From positions 434,001 to 498,000 of the forward strand of contig NZ_WUBI01000002.1 of assembly GCF_009807035.1 (NCBI RefSeq): DNA of 64,000 nucleotides, given 5' to 3'. This DNA is from Paenibacillus dendrobii. Lineage in GTDB: Bacteria > Bacillota > Bacilli > Paenibacillales > Paenibacillaceae. Both the position numbers and the translations under genes were made by a program. Below, one piece after another: positions 36,377-44,278 of this stretch (position 1 is the first letter of the stretch; the number at the start of each line of letters is the position of its first letter). The notes beneath the pieces are model-generated. The model was not told the origin of the DNA and ran no database searches. It was given only the letters and a program-made list of their open reading frames with translations.

Positions 36377-36405
36377 TTTACAACCCAATACGTTTTGGGT
36401 ATATT
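36377..36405 (+). promoter_or_regulatory. Promoter of the Ca2+/H+ exchanger gene with an operator-like palindrome in the spacer
   Basis: TTTACA (36377-36382) and TATATT (36400-36405) are 17 bases apart. The spacer plus first -10 base is the palindrome ACCCAATACGTTTTGGGT (36383-36400), with six perfect outer pairs and a central ACGT. A dimeric repressor bound there would block polymerase. Confidence 0.75.
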
Positions 36406-36447
36406 GAGAAAGAATATTTATCCTACATAACACTGAGGTGTCAAAAA

Positions 36448-37518
36448 TTGAAAAAATGGTTGAGCCCTATTTTACTGATTGCATTTTTCGTTCTTAGTGC
36501 CATAGCGCATTATGCGGCCTGGGATCCGATCGTCCAGTTCATTCTGGCAGCCATCTCAGTCATCTTCGTGGCAGGTTTTCTAGGCAAAGCAACCGAGAAT
36601 GTAGCTCATTATGCAGGTCAGCGCCTGGGCGGCTTCCTGAACGCCACCTTCGGTAACGCGGCTGAGCTGATCATTGCGATCTTTCTCGTCAAAGAAGGAT
36701 TGTTCGATATGGTAAAAGCCAGCTTAACCGGCTCCATCATCGGCAACCTGCTGTTGGTCCTGGGCTTGAGTATTTTCGCGGGCGGTGCCAAGTTCAAGAT
36801 CCAGAGCTTTAACAAGTCTCTGGCCGGAATGAACGGCTCGCTCATGATCGTTGCGGTCATTGCTTTGTTTGTTCCTGCGGTATTCCTGAACACGCATTCC
36901 ATTACCACAAGCGATACCAAGACACTCAGTCTGATTGTAGCCGGTATATTAATTGTAGCTTATATTGCCTGGTTGATCTTTTCCATGATCACCCATAAGG
37001 ATTACCTGGCCGATGTCTCTGAGGACTCCGATGAAGATCTGCCTCATGAGCATGCTCCAGAGTGGTCGAAGGGTAAGTCCATATTGTATCTGATCATCGC
37101 CACCGTGATGGTAGCCTTTGTCAGCGAATGGCTCGTAGGTACACTTGAAACGTTCACGACACGTTTCGGTCTCAGCGAATTGTTTGTCGGTGCCTTCCTC
37201 GTGGCGATCATCGGCAATGCCGCCGAACACAGTGCCGCCATTATGCTCGCCATGAAGAACAAAATCGGAGCAGCCGTGGAAATCGCGGTAGGCAGCAGCT
37301 TGCAGATTGCCCTGTTCGTGGCTCCCGTACTCGTGTTTGCCAGTTACTTCTTCGGCAATACCATGAATCTCGTATTTACCACCATCGAGCTTCTTGCCAT
37401 CGGCGTTGCCGTCTTTATTGCCAAATCGATCATTCAGGACGGTAAGACCAACTGGTATGAAGGGCTGCTGTTGCTGGTCGTCTATCTGATCCTGGGCGTA
37501 TCCTTTTTCATGGTATAG
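36448..37518 (+). CDS. Calcium/proton exchanger (CaCA superfamily, Cax/YfkE)
   Basis: The 356-residue membrane protein has about eleven helices in two homologous halves. Each half carries a copy of the ion-selectivity motif: FGNAAELIIAIF (about residues 67-78) and GNAAEHSAAIM. A conserved acidic loop SEDSDEDLPHEH separates the halves. It exports Ca2+ against H+. The start is a TTG at 36448 with GAGGTG seven bases upstream; the open frame continues back to 36280 but that part overlaps the promoter and the divergent gene and is not membrane-like. Confidence 0.92.
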   Translation: MKKWLSPILLIAFFVLSAIAHYAAWDPIVQFILAAISVIFVAGFLGKATENVAHYAGQRLGGFLNATFGNAAELIIAIFLVKEGLFDMVKASLTGSIIGNLLLVLGLSIFAGGAKFKIQSFNKSLAGMNGSLMIVAVIALFVPAVFLNTHSITTSDTKTLSLIVAGILIVAYIAWLIFSMITHKDYLADVSEDSDEDLPHEHAPEWSKGKSILYLIIATVMVAFVSEWLVGTLETFTTRFGLSELFVGAFLVAIIGNAAEHSAAIMLAMKNKIGAAVEIAVGSSLQIALFVAPVLVFASYFFGNTMNLVFTTIELLAIGVAVFIAKSIIQDGKTNWYEGLLLLVVYLILGVSFFMV

Positions 37519-37546
37519 CTTTTCATAACTCCATTAAAAAGCCTAT

Positions 37547-37584
37547 AAAAAAAGCATGGACTCCATTAAGGAGTTCATGCTTTT
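37547..37584. terminator. Bidirectional terminator between cax and ylaN
   Basis: AAAGCATGGACTCC pairs with GGAGTTCATGCTTT across a five-base loop, with A- and T-runs on each side, between convergent genes. Confidence 0.88.
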
Positions 37585-37613
37585 ACCATGTAAACCGGCT
37601 TATTGCAGGCTTG

Positions 37614-37904
37614 TTATGCTTCCTTGTTATTCAAGGCCTCGTAAAGGATGGCCAGATTACGTTCAAGCTGGCTGACAAGCTGTTTGCCAGTAAGCTCCGG
37701 CAACAGCCCTGCTCTTACAGCAAAGTCAACTTCTTTTGAAAATCCGTACATCTGGGTGTCCAGCACTTCCTCATAGAGAGGGCAATAGCGGGTTGCCAGA
37801 TTCTCCATTTGTACTTCGATCAGCTTCTGTATTTTATCTGCATCTTCCTGCAGAAGATTAACTGCTTTCATGTTCAACTGTTCCTGCAGATCAGAAGAAG
37901 TCAT
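37614..37904 (-). CDS. ylaN: YlaN family protein (Fur-associated iron protein)
   Basis: The 96-residue helical protein closely follows B. subtilis YlaN, including [32 protein letters not shown] and [12 protein letters not shown]. YlaN is essential in B. subtilis under low iron, and recent work links it to iron binding and to control of Fur. ATG at 37904 follows GGGGGGA. It is monocistronic. In B. subtilis it lies next to ftsW, which is 2 kb away here. Confidence 0.92.
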   Translation of the reverse strand: MTSSDLQEQLNMKAVNLLQEDADKIQKLIEVQMENLATRYCPLYEEVLDTQMYGFSKEVDFAVRAGLLPELTGKQLVSQLERNLAILYEALNNKEA

Positions 37905-38102
37905 GCATCTTCCCCCCTATGTCCAAAAGTCACACCCTCGTTCTCTTCTCTAATATTAGACGAAATCAGAGCCCAATACAAGAACCTCCCGAAGAAAAAC
38001 GTCTATCTGATATTTACTCAGGAGCTATAACACCGCTGAGAAAATGTTTCATTGCTATAGTAAATGCCAAGTCCTTGACGTTTATACTCTTTTTCTTCAA
38101 CT

Positions 38103-38139
38103 AAAAAAACGCCCCGCCATATCCGGCAGGACGCTTTTT
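38103..38139 (-). terminator. Terminator of the HPr-like gene
   Basis: On the minus strand AAAAAGCGTCCTGCC pairs with GGCGGGGCGTTTTTT around GGATAT, giving a strong hairpin with a T-run. Confidence 0.87.
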
Positions 38140-38144
38140 CAAAC

Positions 38145-38390
38145 TTAGTCTTCCACAAGTTCAACTTTGAGGCCGTGTTTTGCAAACACTTCCTGCATAG
38201 CCGTTTTAGCCTCATCCGCATCCGGTCCATGAACATGAAGCTCATAGCCTTTATTGCTAACAAGGGTCGTAAACAAACCCAGAATGCTTTTGACATCAAT
38301 GTACTTGTTGTCAGCCTGAAGCACGATTGACGAAGTGAATTGGCCCGCTGTTTGGGCGATTTCCACGACAGCTGCGTTATTGCTGGACAT
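38145..38390 (-). CDS. HPr-like phosphocarrier-family protein lacking the His15 site
   Basis: The 81-residue protein aligns with HPr/Crh from the first helix onward: IAQTAGQFTSSIVLQADNKYIDVKSILGLFTTLVSNKGYELHVHGPDADEA. The KSILGLF segment matches the HPr Ser46 region recognised by HPr kinase. The usual first strand and the HARPA loop with the PEP-phosphorylated His15 are absent; the N-terminus MSSNNAAVVE is too short. It therefore cannot carry PTS phosphate in the normal way and is most like Crh in logic, perhaps a CcpA cofactor. ATG at 38390 with GGAGGG upstream. Confidence 0.8.
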   Translation of the reverse strand: MSSNNAAVVEIAQTAGQFTSSIVLQADNKYIDVKSILGLFTTLVSNKGYELHVHGPDADEAKTAMQEVFAKHGLKVELVED

Positions 38391-38499
38391 AGTGATCCCT
38401 CCGTAGCTTTTGGTATCAGGTATAATATTCATTTTACCACTTTCATGATACATTGAATCCGCTTTCCGGCGCAAGGGATTTCTATGTTATTTTTGTAGA

Positions 38500-39615
38500 T
38501 TAAACCAATTGGTCCGGATTGAGGCCTTTCAGCTCGTCTATCACGAAAATACCGTCTTTGCGGATAAGCACATCATCAAAGTAAATTTCGCCGCCGCCGT
38601 AGTCCGGACGCTGGATCAACACGATATCCCAGTGAATCGAAGAGCGGTTGCCGTTATCGCAATCCTCATAAGCTTGTCCAGGCGTAAAGTGTATGCTCCC
38701 CGCAATTTTCTCATCGAACAGGATGTCCTTCATCGGGTGCAAAATATATGGATTAAAGCCGATAGCAAACTCGCCGATGTAACGTGCGCCTTCATCGGAA
38801 TCGAGAATTTGGTTGAGACGCTCGGTTTCATTGCTGGTAGCCTCCACGATTTTGCCGTCTTTGAATGTAAACTTAATATTTTCAAAGGTAATACCTTGGT
38901 AGACCGTGCTTGAATTGTAGCTGATCGTACCGTTGACGGAATCACGTACAGGAGCGCTGTATACTTCTCCGTCTGGGATGTTTTTCTCGCCGGCGCATTT
39001 GGTAGCACCGATGCCTTTAATCGAGAAGCTGAGGTCTGTTCCAGGTCCCACAATGCGGACTTTATCCGTTTTTCTCATCAGCTCTGCAAGCGGATCCTGA
39101 GCCTTGTCCATTTTGGCATAATCCAGGTTGCATACATCGAAATAGAAGTCTTCGAAGGCTTCTGTGCTTTTGTTGGACAATTGCGCCATGCTTGCATTCG
39201 GATAACGCAGAACAACCCATTTCGTATGATTGACACGTTGCCCGCTATGAACCGGATGGTTGAACAACGTATTGTACAGACGCATTTTCTCATCGGGTAC
39301 ATCGGACAGGTCATTGACATTCTCGCCTGCACGGATACCGATATAGCAGTCCATTTTTTTCATCCGTTCCAGATCCAACTCGCCCCAGGTCTTCACCATT
39401 TCCTCGGTGGCATTCATGAGCATGGTGCGTTGAACCGAACGGTCCGTCAGCTCGACAAACGGATTGCCTCCATGTTTATGTACCTCTTCAATAACGGCCT
39501 TCAGCAAATCGCGCTCCGGACCGATCATTTCGATCAGGACATTTTCCCCCGGCTGAACGTTGACTGAATAACCCACCAGATTCTCGGCGAGCTTCTGAAT
39601 TCTTGGATCTCTCAT
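38500..39615 (-). CDS. M29 family metallo-aminopeptidase (AmpS type)
   Basis: The 371-residue enzyme removes N-terminal amino acids from peptides. M29 signatures visible are VQPGENVLIEM near 20-30, the DLSFSIKG segment, GEVYSAPV with a metal-binding Glu, GEFAIGFNP and SIHWDIVLI with His and Asp ligands. Two-metal peptidases of this type are cytosolic. ATG at 39615 with GGGAGG upstream. The HPr-like gene follows after a 109-base gap with no clear terminator, so cotranscription is possible. Confidence 0.92.
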   Translation of the reverse strand: MRDPRIQKLAENLVGYSVNVQPGENVLIEMIGPERDLLKAVIEEVHKHGGNPFVELTDRSVQRTMLMNATEEMVKTWGELDLERMKKMDCYIGIRAGENVNDLSDVPDEKMRLYNTLFNHPVHSGQRVNHTKWVVLRYPNASMAQLSNKSTEAFEDFYFDVCNLDYAKMDKAQDPLAELMRKTDKVRIVGPGTDLSFSIKGIGATKCAGEKNIPDGEVYSAPVRDSVNGTISYNSSTVYQGITFENIKFTFKDGKIVEATSNETERLNQILDSDEGARYIGEFAIGFNPYILHPMKDILFDEKIAGSIHFTPGQAYEDCDNGNRSSIHWDIVLIQRPDYGGGEIYFDDVLIRKDGIFVIDELKGLNPDQLV

Positions 39616-39727
39616 ATGTCTATTCCTCCCAAACCCCGCACAAAAACTTATTTGAACAAAGGTTAATTTAGTCGTTTTCTATTGTAGCACTTTCTGCCCG
39701 TTCCAGTCAGCCGAAAAGAAAGAAATC

Positions 39728-40555
39728 TCACGGATGAAAGGAAACATCATTCACTAGGGTCTCCTGCTGCTCCTGTTGGTGCAGATTCATGTAGCGGATG
39801 CCGCTTTCCGATGATAGCTTCACAGGAAAACCCGTTTTTTTATCAATCGTCAGGTAGTAAATCATTGCAACCTCCGAATGATCCAGCATTTGCTTCAGCT
39901 GCGTGTCTCCTCTGTTCCACACATCGGATAGCTGCCGCATTTCTTGCGGTGAGCGTCCCTTGTTCTCTGCAATCGTCTTTTGCCTGATCATGTCCATCTC
40001 ACCTTGCAGCTGCTCAGACAGCCACTGTCTGGCCGCTGCGGGCTCGAGTTCAATACGCAGCACCTTAGTCCCGCGCGCACCTCCGGAGGCCTCTCTCATT
40101 TGCTTAGGGAGCCGACTGATAGCATCCAGCTGTGCCAGCGGGTTGAAGCGTGCCAGAGAAGAATTGAGCGTAGTATTCCCTTCACTAAATAAATGCACCC
40201 AATGGCCATCCTGTCGGCGGAAGCCGGCTTCGGCAGCATGCATATCCTTGATTTTCATCGGCTTGGTTGTCTTCACCTCGGACGCTTCCGCAGGAAGCAT
40301 GCTCCGGATCGTCAACTTGTCATGTTCGGTCAGACTTCCTTCGTAAGCCATGCTCTCTTTGAATCCCTTTTGCGACTGGGTCCGTACTGCAGCTTCTCCA
40401 TTGAACGAAAAAGTGTCCTTCCCGGCCAGTCCAGCCAGTGTTTGTTTAAACCAGGCTTCAGGATTTTTTTGATTTTGCAGTAAACCGCAGCCTGATAAAC
40501 CAATGCTCATCCATAACAATGCGATTAAACCGCAGCTTAGGTTTCGTATATTCAT
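39728..40555 (-). CDS. Putative lipoprotein of unknown function
   Basis: The 275-residue protein starts with a lipoprotein signal: a basic N-terminus, hydrophobic GLIALLWMSIGL and lipobox LSGC with Cys23 as the lipidated residue. The mature part is hydrophilic and resembles outer-face proteins with an LppX/LolA-like or YcnI-like beta architecture only loosely. ATG at 40555 has AGAGG about nine bases upstream; an in-frame ATG at 40579 would spoil the signal. It stands upstream of the M29 aminopeptidase with a 112-base gap. Confidence 0.8.
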   Translation of the reverse strand: MNIRNLSCGLIALLWMSIGLSGCGLLQNQKNPEAWFKQTLAGLAGKDTFSFNGEAAVRTQSQKGFKESMAYEGSLTEHDKLTIRSMLPAEASEVKTTKPMKIKDMHAAEAGFRRQDGHWVHLFSEGNTTLNSSLARFNPLAQLDAISRLPKQMREASGGARGTKVLRIELEPAAARQWLSEQLQGEMDMIRQKTIAENKGRSPQEMRQLSDVWNRGDTQLKQMLDHSEVAMIYYLTIDKKTGFPVKLSSESGIRYMNLHQQEQQETLVNDVSFHP

Positions 40556-40662
40556 ATCGGCATACCTCTCAGTAAACATTTTGCCTTAGGCTTGCCTTCA
40601 ATTTGCACAATTATGTATTGCTGTCCGAAAGAATACCTTAACTATTTTTCTGATTTCTCCAC

Positions 40663-40703
40663 AAAAAAAAGAGCGCCTGCGCGCGAGTACAGGACACTCT
40701 TTT
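40663..40703 (-). terminator. Terminator of the diguanylate cyclase gene
   Basis: AAAAGAG and CTCTTTT form the outer stem with CCTG/CAGG inside; the minus strand continues into a run of eight Ts. It starts at the stop codon. Confidence 0.82.
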
Positions 40704-42690
40704 ATTCGTTCATGTCTTCGATTTGAATCTGGTTGCGGCCGCTGTTCTTCGCCCGGTATAAGGCCATATCTGCCCGGTAAAAGAGGCTGTCCACGCTCAC
40801 TTTATCATCCACAACGCACCATTCGGCAATCCCGCTGGATACGGTTACACCCGGATCCGTTTCCTGTGCCACCCTTGTCCGTATAACCTCGGCTACCTTC
40901 ATGGCCTGATGAACGCCCATTTGCGGCAGATAAACAGCAAGCTCCTCACCGCCCCAACGTGCGGGAATATCCTCCAGCCTGATGGAGGTTTTTACAATCT
41001 CGCTTACTTGTTTCAGGATTTTATCGCCCTTTTGATGGCCATAGGTGTCATTCACCTGCTTGAACTGGTCAATATCCACCACAATCAAAGACCCGCAGAA
41101 GTCATTCGATTGATATTCCTGAATCGCTTCATCCAGGTAATGACGGGCATACATATCCGTCAGCATATCACGGTTCGCCATACGGCGAAGTTCTGCATGA
41201 AGCAGCGCGTTACTTACCGACAAGCCAATATGGCTCGCGAGCGTTTGCAGCAGCCGGTAATTATCATAGGAGAAGAAATGCGGGCTGCGGTGCGTCAGCA
41301 GAATCGCCCCCATCACCTTGCCGTTAACGGTCAACGGAGTTGCGATGAGTGACTGTGATCCAGTGACTTCCATCAACTTTGACGATACCTTGGTGTTCAA
41401 GTGGTAATCGGATAGAATGACCGGCTCTCTTTTCTCAAACACGAGTCCGCCAAAACCGTAATCCTTGTTGAAAATATCCTTGGACAAAGACGGTACGTTG
41501 CAGGACACGACCTCCAGAACATTGCGCTCTTCATTAAACTGAAGGAAGCAGCAAAAGTCTGCTTTGAATATGTTCAGCAGTTCTTCGTTAGCAAACTGAT
41601 AGATGTCCGATAGCTGCAAACTCTGATTCAGCCGCTGAGTCAGTTCATTAATAAGACGAAGCTCATGAATCAGGAGATTGGACTGTTCATAGAGCTTGGC
41701 ATTTTCAAAAGCATTCCCGGCCGTATCGATCACCATCGTAATGAGCTGCAGATCCAGGTCTTCCTTCAGATCACGCGTCATTTTCAAATGGAATACACCG
41801 TAGATCCCCTGCTTTCCTCCAAGCGGAATGCTGATTTCCACCATATCCTCTGCGTCGTCTTCCTTGTAGTCCTGGATTATGAGCCGTCCGTCCATAAAGG
41901 CCCTGACACAGATATCCTCACCCCATGGATGAAACACGAGCGGCTTCACTTTCGGATTGCTGTGCTGATGATCCTGGGACATAAGCAGGCTGAGCTGGAT
42001 CGAAGGGTATAAGACGGCTATGCTATCCAGCACTTCCGTAAGAACGGTATCCACATCAATCTGATCATGCATGCGCTGCATAATTTGAAAGAGCATAGAA
42101 CGTCTGCTTGCCTCTCGCTCGGCATTCTTTTGAATCTTCATTACATCGGATACGAATATGTATTCATAACGTCTGAAAAAGCAAGAATGATAATGCAGGG
42201 CCGTTGCTTCAACCGCATCCAGACCAGAGCTGTCGGAGATTTGCCTCGGCAGCACACATGCCAGCACGGATATGACTAATTGACCGCTTCGCGAGAGAAT
42301 CGGAACCAAGCAAAGAACCTGTCCCTGATACATCGGGAAATCCGCATGTTCAATGACGTCATACACCAGTTCATGGGACAGCAAACAATGCTGCAGTAAC
42401 CCGTCATGCGGTCCTTTCAGCAGTGAAAATACCGTTTCCTCTCCCGAGATGTAGGCTCCTTCATGATCCATGATTGCCCAGAATGAATGCTTCGAAAGCG
42501 GCAGCGGGCCTGTTTCCTTCCGCCAATCCTCAAAGGACTGCTGAAGGACCTCACGGACATATGGAAGATCATATTGGGAAATGTCCATCTCCTTCAACCA
42601 CAAATCAGAAGACTCGCTAGGAGACGCCACTTCAATATTTGTCTGAAATAGACTTTGATGTCTGGTAAAATCCTGTTGATGTTCTGACAT
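40702..42690 (-). CDS. GAF-domain diguanylate cyclase (GGDEF protein)
   Basis: The 662-residue soluble protein has an N-terminal sensor region (1-190), a GAF-like module (about 195-330), a second GAF (about 345-490) and a C-terminal GGDEF domain. The active site is RWGGEEL (580-584 GGEEL), a functional variant. An RxxD inhibitory site, RLED at 571-574, lies at the canonical spacing, so feedback by c-di-GMP is expected. No membrane helix is present. It should raise c-di-GMP and favour a sessile state. ATG at 42690 with AAAGGAG upstream; monocistronic. Confidence 0.92.
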   Translation of the reverse strand: MSEHQQDFTRHQSLFQTNIEVASPSESSDLWLKEMDISQYDLPYVREVLQQSFEDWRKETGPLPLSKHSFWAIMDHEGAYISGEETVFSLLKGPHDGLLQHCLLSHELVYDVIEHADFPMYQGQVLCLVPILSRSGQLVISVLACVLPRQISDSSGLDAVEATALHYHSCFFRRYEYIFVSDVMKIQKNAEREASRRSMLFQIMQRMHDQIDVDTVLTEVLDSIAVLYPSIQLSLLMSQDHQHSNPKVKPLVFHPWGEDICVRAFMDGRLIIQDYKEDDAEDMVEISIPLGGKQGIYGVFHLKMTRDLKEDLDLQLITMVIDTAGNAFENAKLYEQSNLLIHELRLINELTQRLNQSLQLSDIYQFANEELLNIFKADFCCFLQFNEERNVLEVVSCNVPSLSKDIFNKDYGFGGLVFEKREPVILSDYHLNTKVSSKLMEVTGSQSLIATPLTVNGKVMGAILLTHRSPHFFSYDNYRLLQTLASHIGLSVSNALLHAELRRMANRDMLTDMYARHYLDEAIQEYQSNDFCGSLIVVDIDQFKQVNDTYGHQKGDKILKQVSEIVKTSIRLEDIPARWGGEELAVYLPQMGVHQAMKVAEVIRTRVAQETDPGVTVSSGIAEWCVVDDKVSVDSLFYRADMALYRAKNSGRNQIQIEDMNE

Positions 42691-42966
42691 AGCAGGCGCT
42701 CCTTTACACCGTGTTAAAAGGTGTCTTGCACGGCACCGTTCGATCGGGATAAAATATAAAAATCATTGCAGCCGCGAGCAGACTTTAGTCTCATATATGT
42801 GATTCCTCATTTGCACGTTCAAAAGGGTTCATTTCATTGCTGTTATGATAACCCTATTCTACTCTCTTCAAACTAATTTTGCATCAATATTTCAGAGATT
42901 CGTCCTACTTTTTTGGGACCAAAGCCCTATCGACAAAATTAGACGTTTCTCGATATTTCTCAGGAC
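42691..42966. other. Intergenic region upstream of the diguanylate cyclase
   Basis: The AT-rich region holds the divergent control sequences for the cyclase (minus) and rpsD (plus). A possible minus-strand promoter lies near 42850-42880 (TTGAAG with TATCAT at short spacing). No c-di-GMP riboswitch signature or open frame is visible. Confidence 0.4.
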
Positions 42967-42994
42967 TTGACTTGACCCGTCGCTTTCGTATAAA
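42967..42994 (+). promoter_or_regulatory. rpsD promoter
   Basis: TTGACT (42967-42972) and TATAAA (42989-42994) are separated by 16 bases. A start near 43001 would give a leader of about 195 bases. Confidence 0.7.
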
Positions 42995-43000
42995 ATCTAT

Positions 43001-43196
43001 TGTTGAACAAGACTGTTAGACAGTCTGAAATTTGGGCGTAACGTTGTGTCACCCTCACGTGGTTTGTTACTGATCGAACAGCGGCTGAACTTTTCAATCA
43101 GGTGCCATTGCCGATAAGGCTAGCACAATCAACTTACCCGGCGCAAATAGAGCCCTACTTCACAATCTATTTGAAAATAAAGGAGTCTACTATAAC
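43001..43196 (+). promoter_or_regulatory. Long rpsD 5' leader, probable S4 autoregulatory RNA
   Basis: The roughly 195-base untranslated leader is GC-richer than its surroundings and contains pairing segments such as GGGCGTAACG, CACCCTCACGTGG and GCGGCTGAAC. In B. subtilis and relatives S4 represses its own gene by binding a structured rpsD leader. I infer the same here from length and position; I have not folded it rigorously. Confidence 0.55.
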
Positions 43197-43796
43197 ATGG
43201 CACGTTACACTGGTCCTAAATTTAAATTGAGCCGCCGTCTGGGCATCTCCCTGAGCGGTACTGGCAAAGAATTGAAACGCCCTTTCCCTCCAGGACAACA
43301 TGGTCCTAACCAACGGAGAAAAGTAAGCAACTACGGTATGCAGCTTGCTGAAAAGCAAAAACTGCGTCATATGTACGGTTTGGGTGAAAAGCAGTTCAGC
43401 ACCCTCTTCCACAGAGCACAAAAAATGCAAGGTATCGCTGGTGAGAACTTCATGTTCCTGCTGGAAAGCCGTCTGGACAACCTCGTGTATCGTCTTGGCT
43501 TCTCCAACTCCCGTGCAGGTGCACGTCAGCTGGTATCCCATGGTCATATCACTGTAAACGGCAAAAAGGTTGACGTTGCTTCTTACATGGTAAACACTGG
43601 GGACGTTATCGGCCTTCGTGAAAGAAGCCGCGGTCTCTCTTCTATTAAAGAAGCTTTGGAAAACCGCAGCCATCTTGCAGGTTACCTGGAGTACAATGAA
43701 GCAGCTCTGGAAGGTAAATTCATTCGTTTGCCTGAACGCGCTGAGCTTTCCCAAGACATCGACGAAAAACAAATCGTCGAATTCTACAACCGTTAA
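43197..43796 (+). CDS. rpsD: 30S ribosomal protein S4
   Basis: The 199-residue protein is a primary 16S rRNA binder and assembly initiator. [23 protein letters not shown] and the S4 RNA-binding domain [38 protein letters not shown] are conserved. The N-terminal zinc-knuckle cysteines of some S4 proteins are absent, so this is the zinc-free form. Start ATG at 43197 with AAAGGAG upstream. It is a stand-alone gene rather than part of an S10/alpha operon, as in Bacillus, next to where tyrS would normally be. Confidence 0.98.
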   Translation: MARYTGPKFKLSRRLGISLSGTGKELKRPFPPGQHGPNQRRKVSNYGMQLAEKQKLRHMYGLGEKQFSTLFHRAQKMQGIAGENFMFLLESRLDNLVYRLGFSNSRAGARQLVSHGHITVNGKKVDVASYMVNTGDVIGLRERSRGLSSIKEALENRSHLAGYLEYNEAALEGKFIRLPERAELSQDIDEKQIVEFYNR

Positions 43797-43810
43797 TCGT
43801 TGCTTTGAAC

Positions 43811-43842
43811 AAATCCCGGAGCTTTTGGCTTCGGGATTTTTG
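43811..43842 (+). terminator. rpsD terminator
   Basis: AATCCCGGAGC and GCTTCGGGATT pair around a short loop and TTTTT follows, 15 bases after the stop. Confidence 0.85.
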
Positions 43843-43861
43843 CTGTCTAAGGAGGTTATAG

Positions 43862-44145
43862 CAATAAAGCTCCTATTCATCCCAAGGGACGAGAAGGAGC
43901 ACTCGCGTTACCACCCTAATTAAAGCCAACCCCTAAGCACACTTAAGCTTTCAGAGAGCTGCTTTCACTTCATTCCTATAACGGACTATACATCCGGTGC
44001 CGGACTACTGACGGGAAAATCGCGTTCCTCCGGGCGGCTCAAGAGTGTAATTCGACCGGAACAGCTGCCGGTTCACACCATCCACTGGCTCTCTGGATAA
44101 ACTCATTTCCTACCTACTGAAGTCTTTCAATGCCTTTATCGATAT
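43862..44145 (-). promoter_or_regulatory. T-box leader RNA, tyrosine specifier, with no downstream synthetase gene
   Basis: Read on the minus strand, this shows the T-box order: the stem I AG box CCAGAGAGCC (44086-44095), the distal loop region GGTG, a TAC triplet in TTACACTCTTGAGC (about 44040-44053) at the specifier position, and the 14-base T-box AGGGTGGTAACGCG (43904-43917). A terminator-like helix follows with arms GCTCCT (43894-43899) and AGGAGC (43869-43874). TAC reads as tyrosine. The sequence after the leader is the convergent rpsD 3' end. In B. subtilis tyrS lies here. The leader looks complete, so the synthetase gene seems to have been lost or moved. Confidence 0.85.
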
Positions 44146-44157
44146 TTTTTAGCATGA

Positions 44158-44187
44158 TTTATAACATATGTGCTTAAAATATGTCAA
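44158..44187 (-). promoter_or_regulatory. Promoter of the orphan T-box leader
   Basis: On the minus strand TTGACA (44187-44182), an 18-base spacer and TATAAA (44163-44158) point into the T-box leader. The consensus -35 suggests the leader is still transcribed. Confidence 0.7.
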
Positions 44188-44240
44188 ATATCCCAAAAAA
44201 AAGCCCTCATTCGTTCCCTGCATTCAAAAGCCGCAAATTA

Positions 44241-44249
44241 TGCTATAAT
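44241..44249 (+). promoter_or_regulatory. Extended -10 promoter of the class A PBP gene
   Basis: TGCTATAAT (44241-44249) is an extended -10 element 30 bases upstream of the PBP start; the -35 region is weak. The identical TGCTATAATAG occurs in front of yktB at 63210. Confidence 0.6.
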
Positions 44250-44278
44250 AGTTCCGTTAAAAGGAGGAACGCACGCGA

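Noticed and set aside
36280..36447. N-terminal extension of the Ca2+/H+ exchanger
   Set aside because: It would contain the promoter and overlap the divergent Asp23 gene; the TTG at 36448 has a proper Shine-Dalgarno.
43167..43880. A 237-codon open frame antisense to rpsD, beginning in the T-box terminator
   Set aside because: It mirrors rpsD codons on the opposite strand, resembles no known protein and has no ribosome site. It is not a replacement for tyrS.
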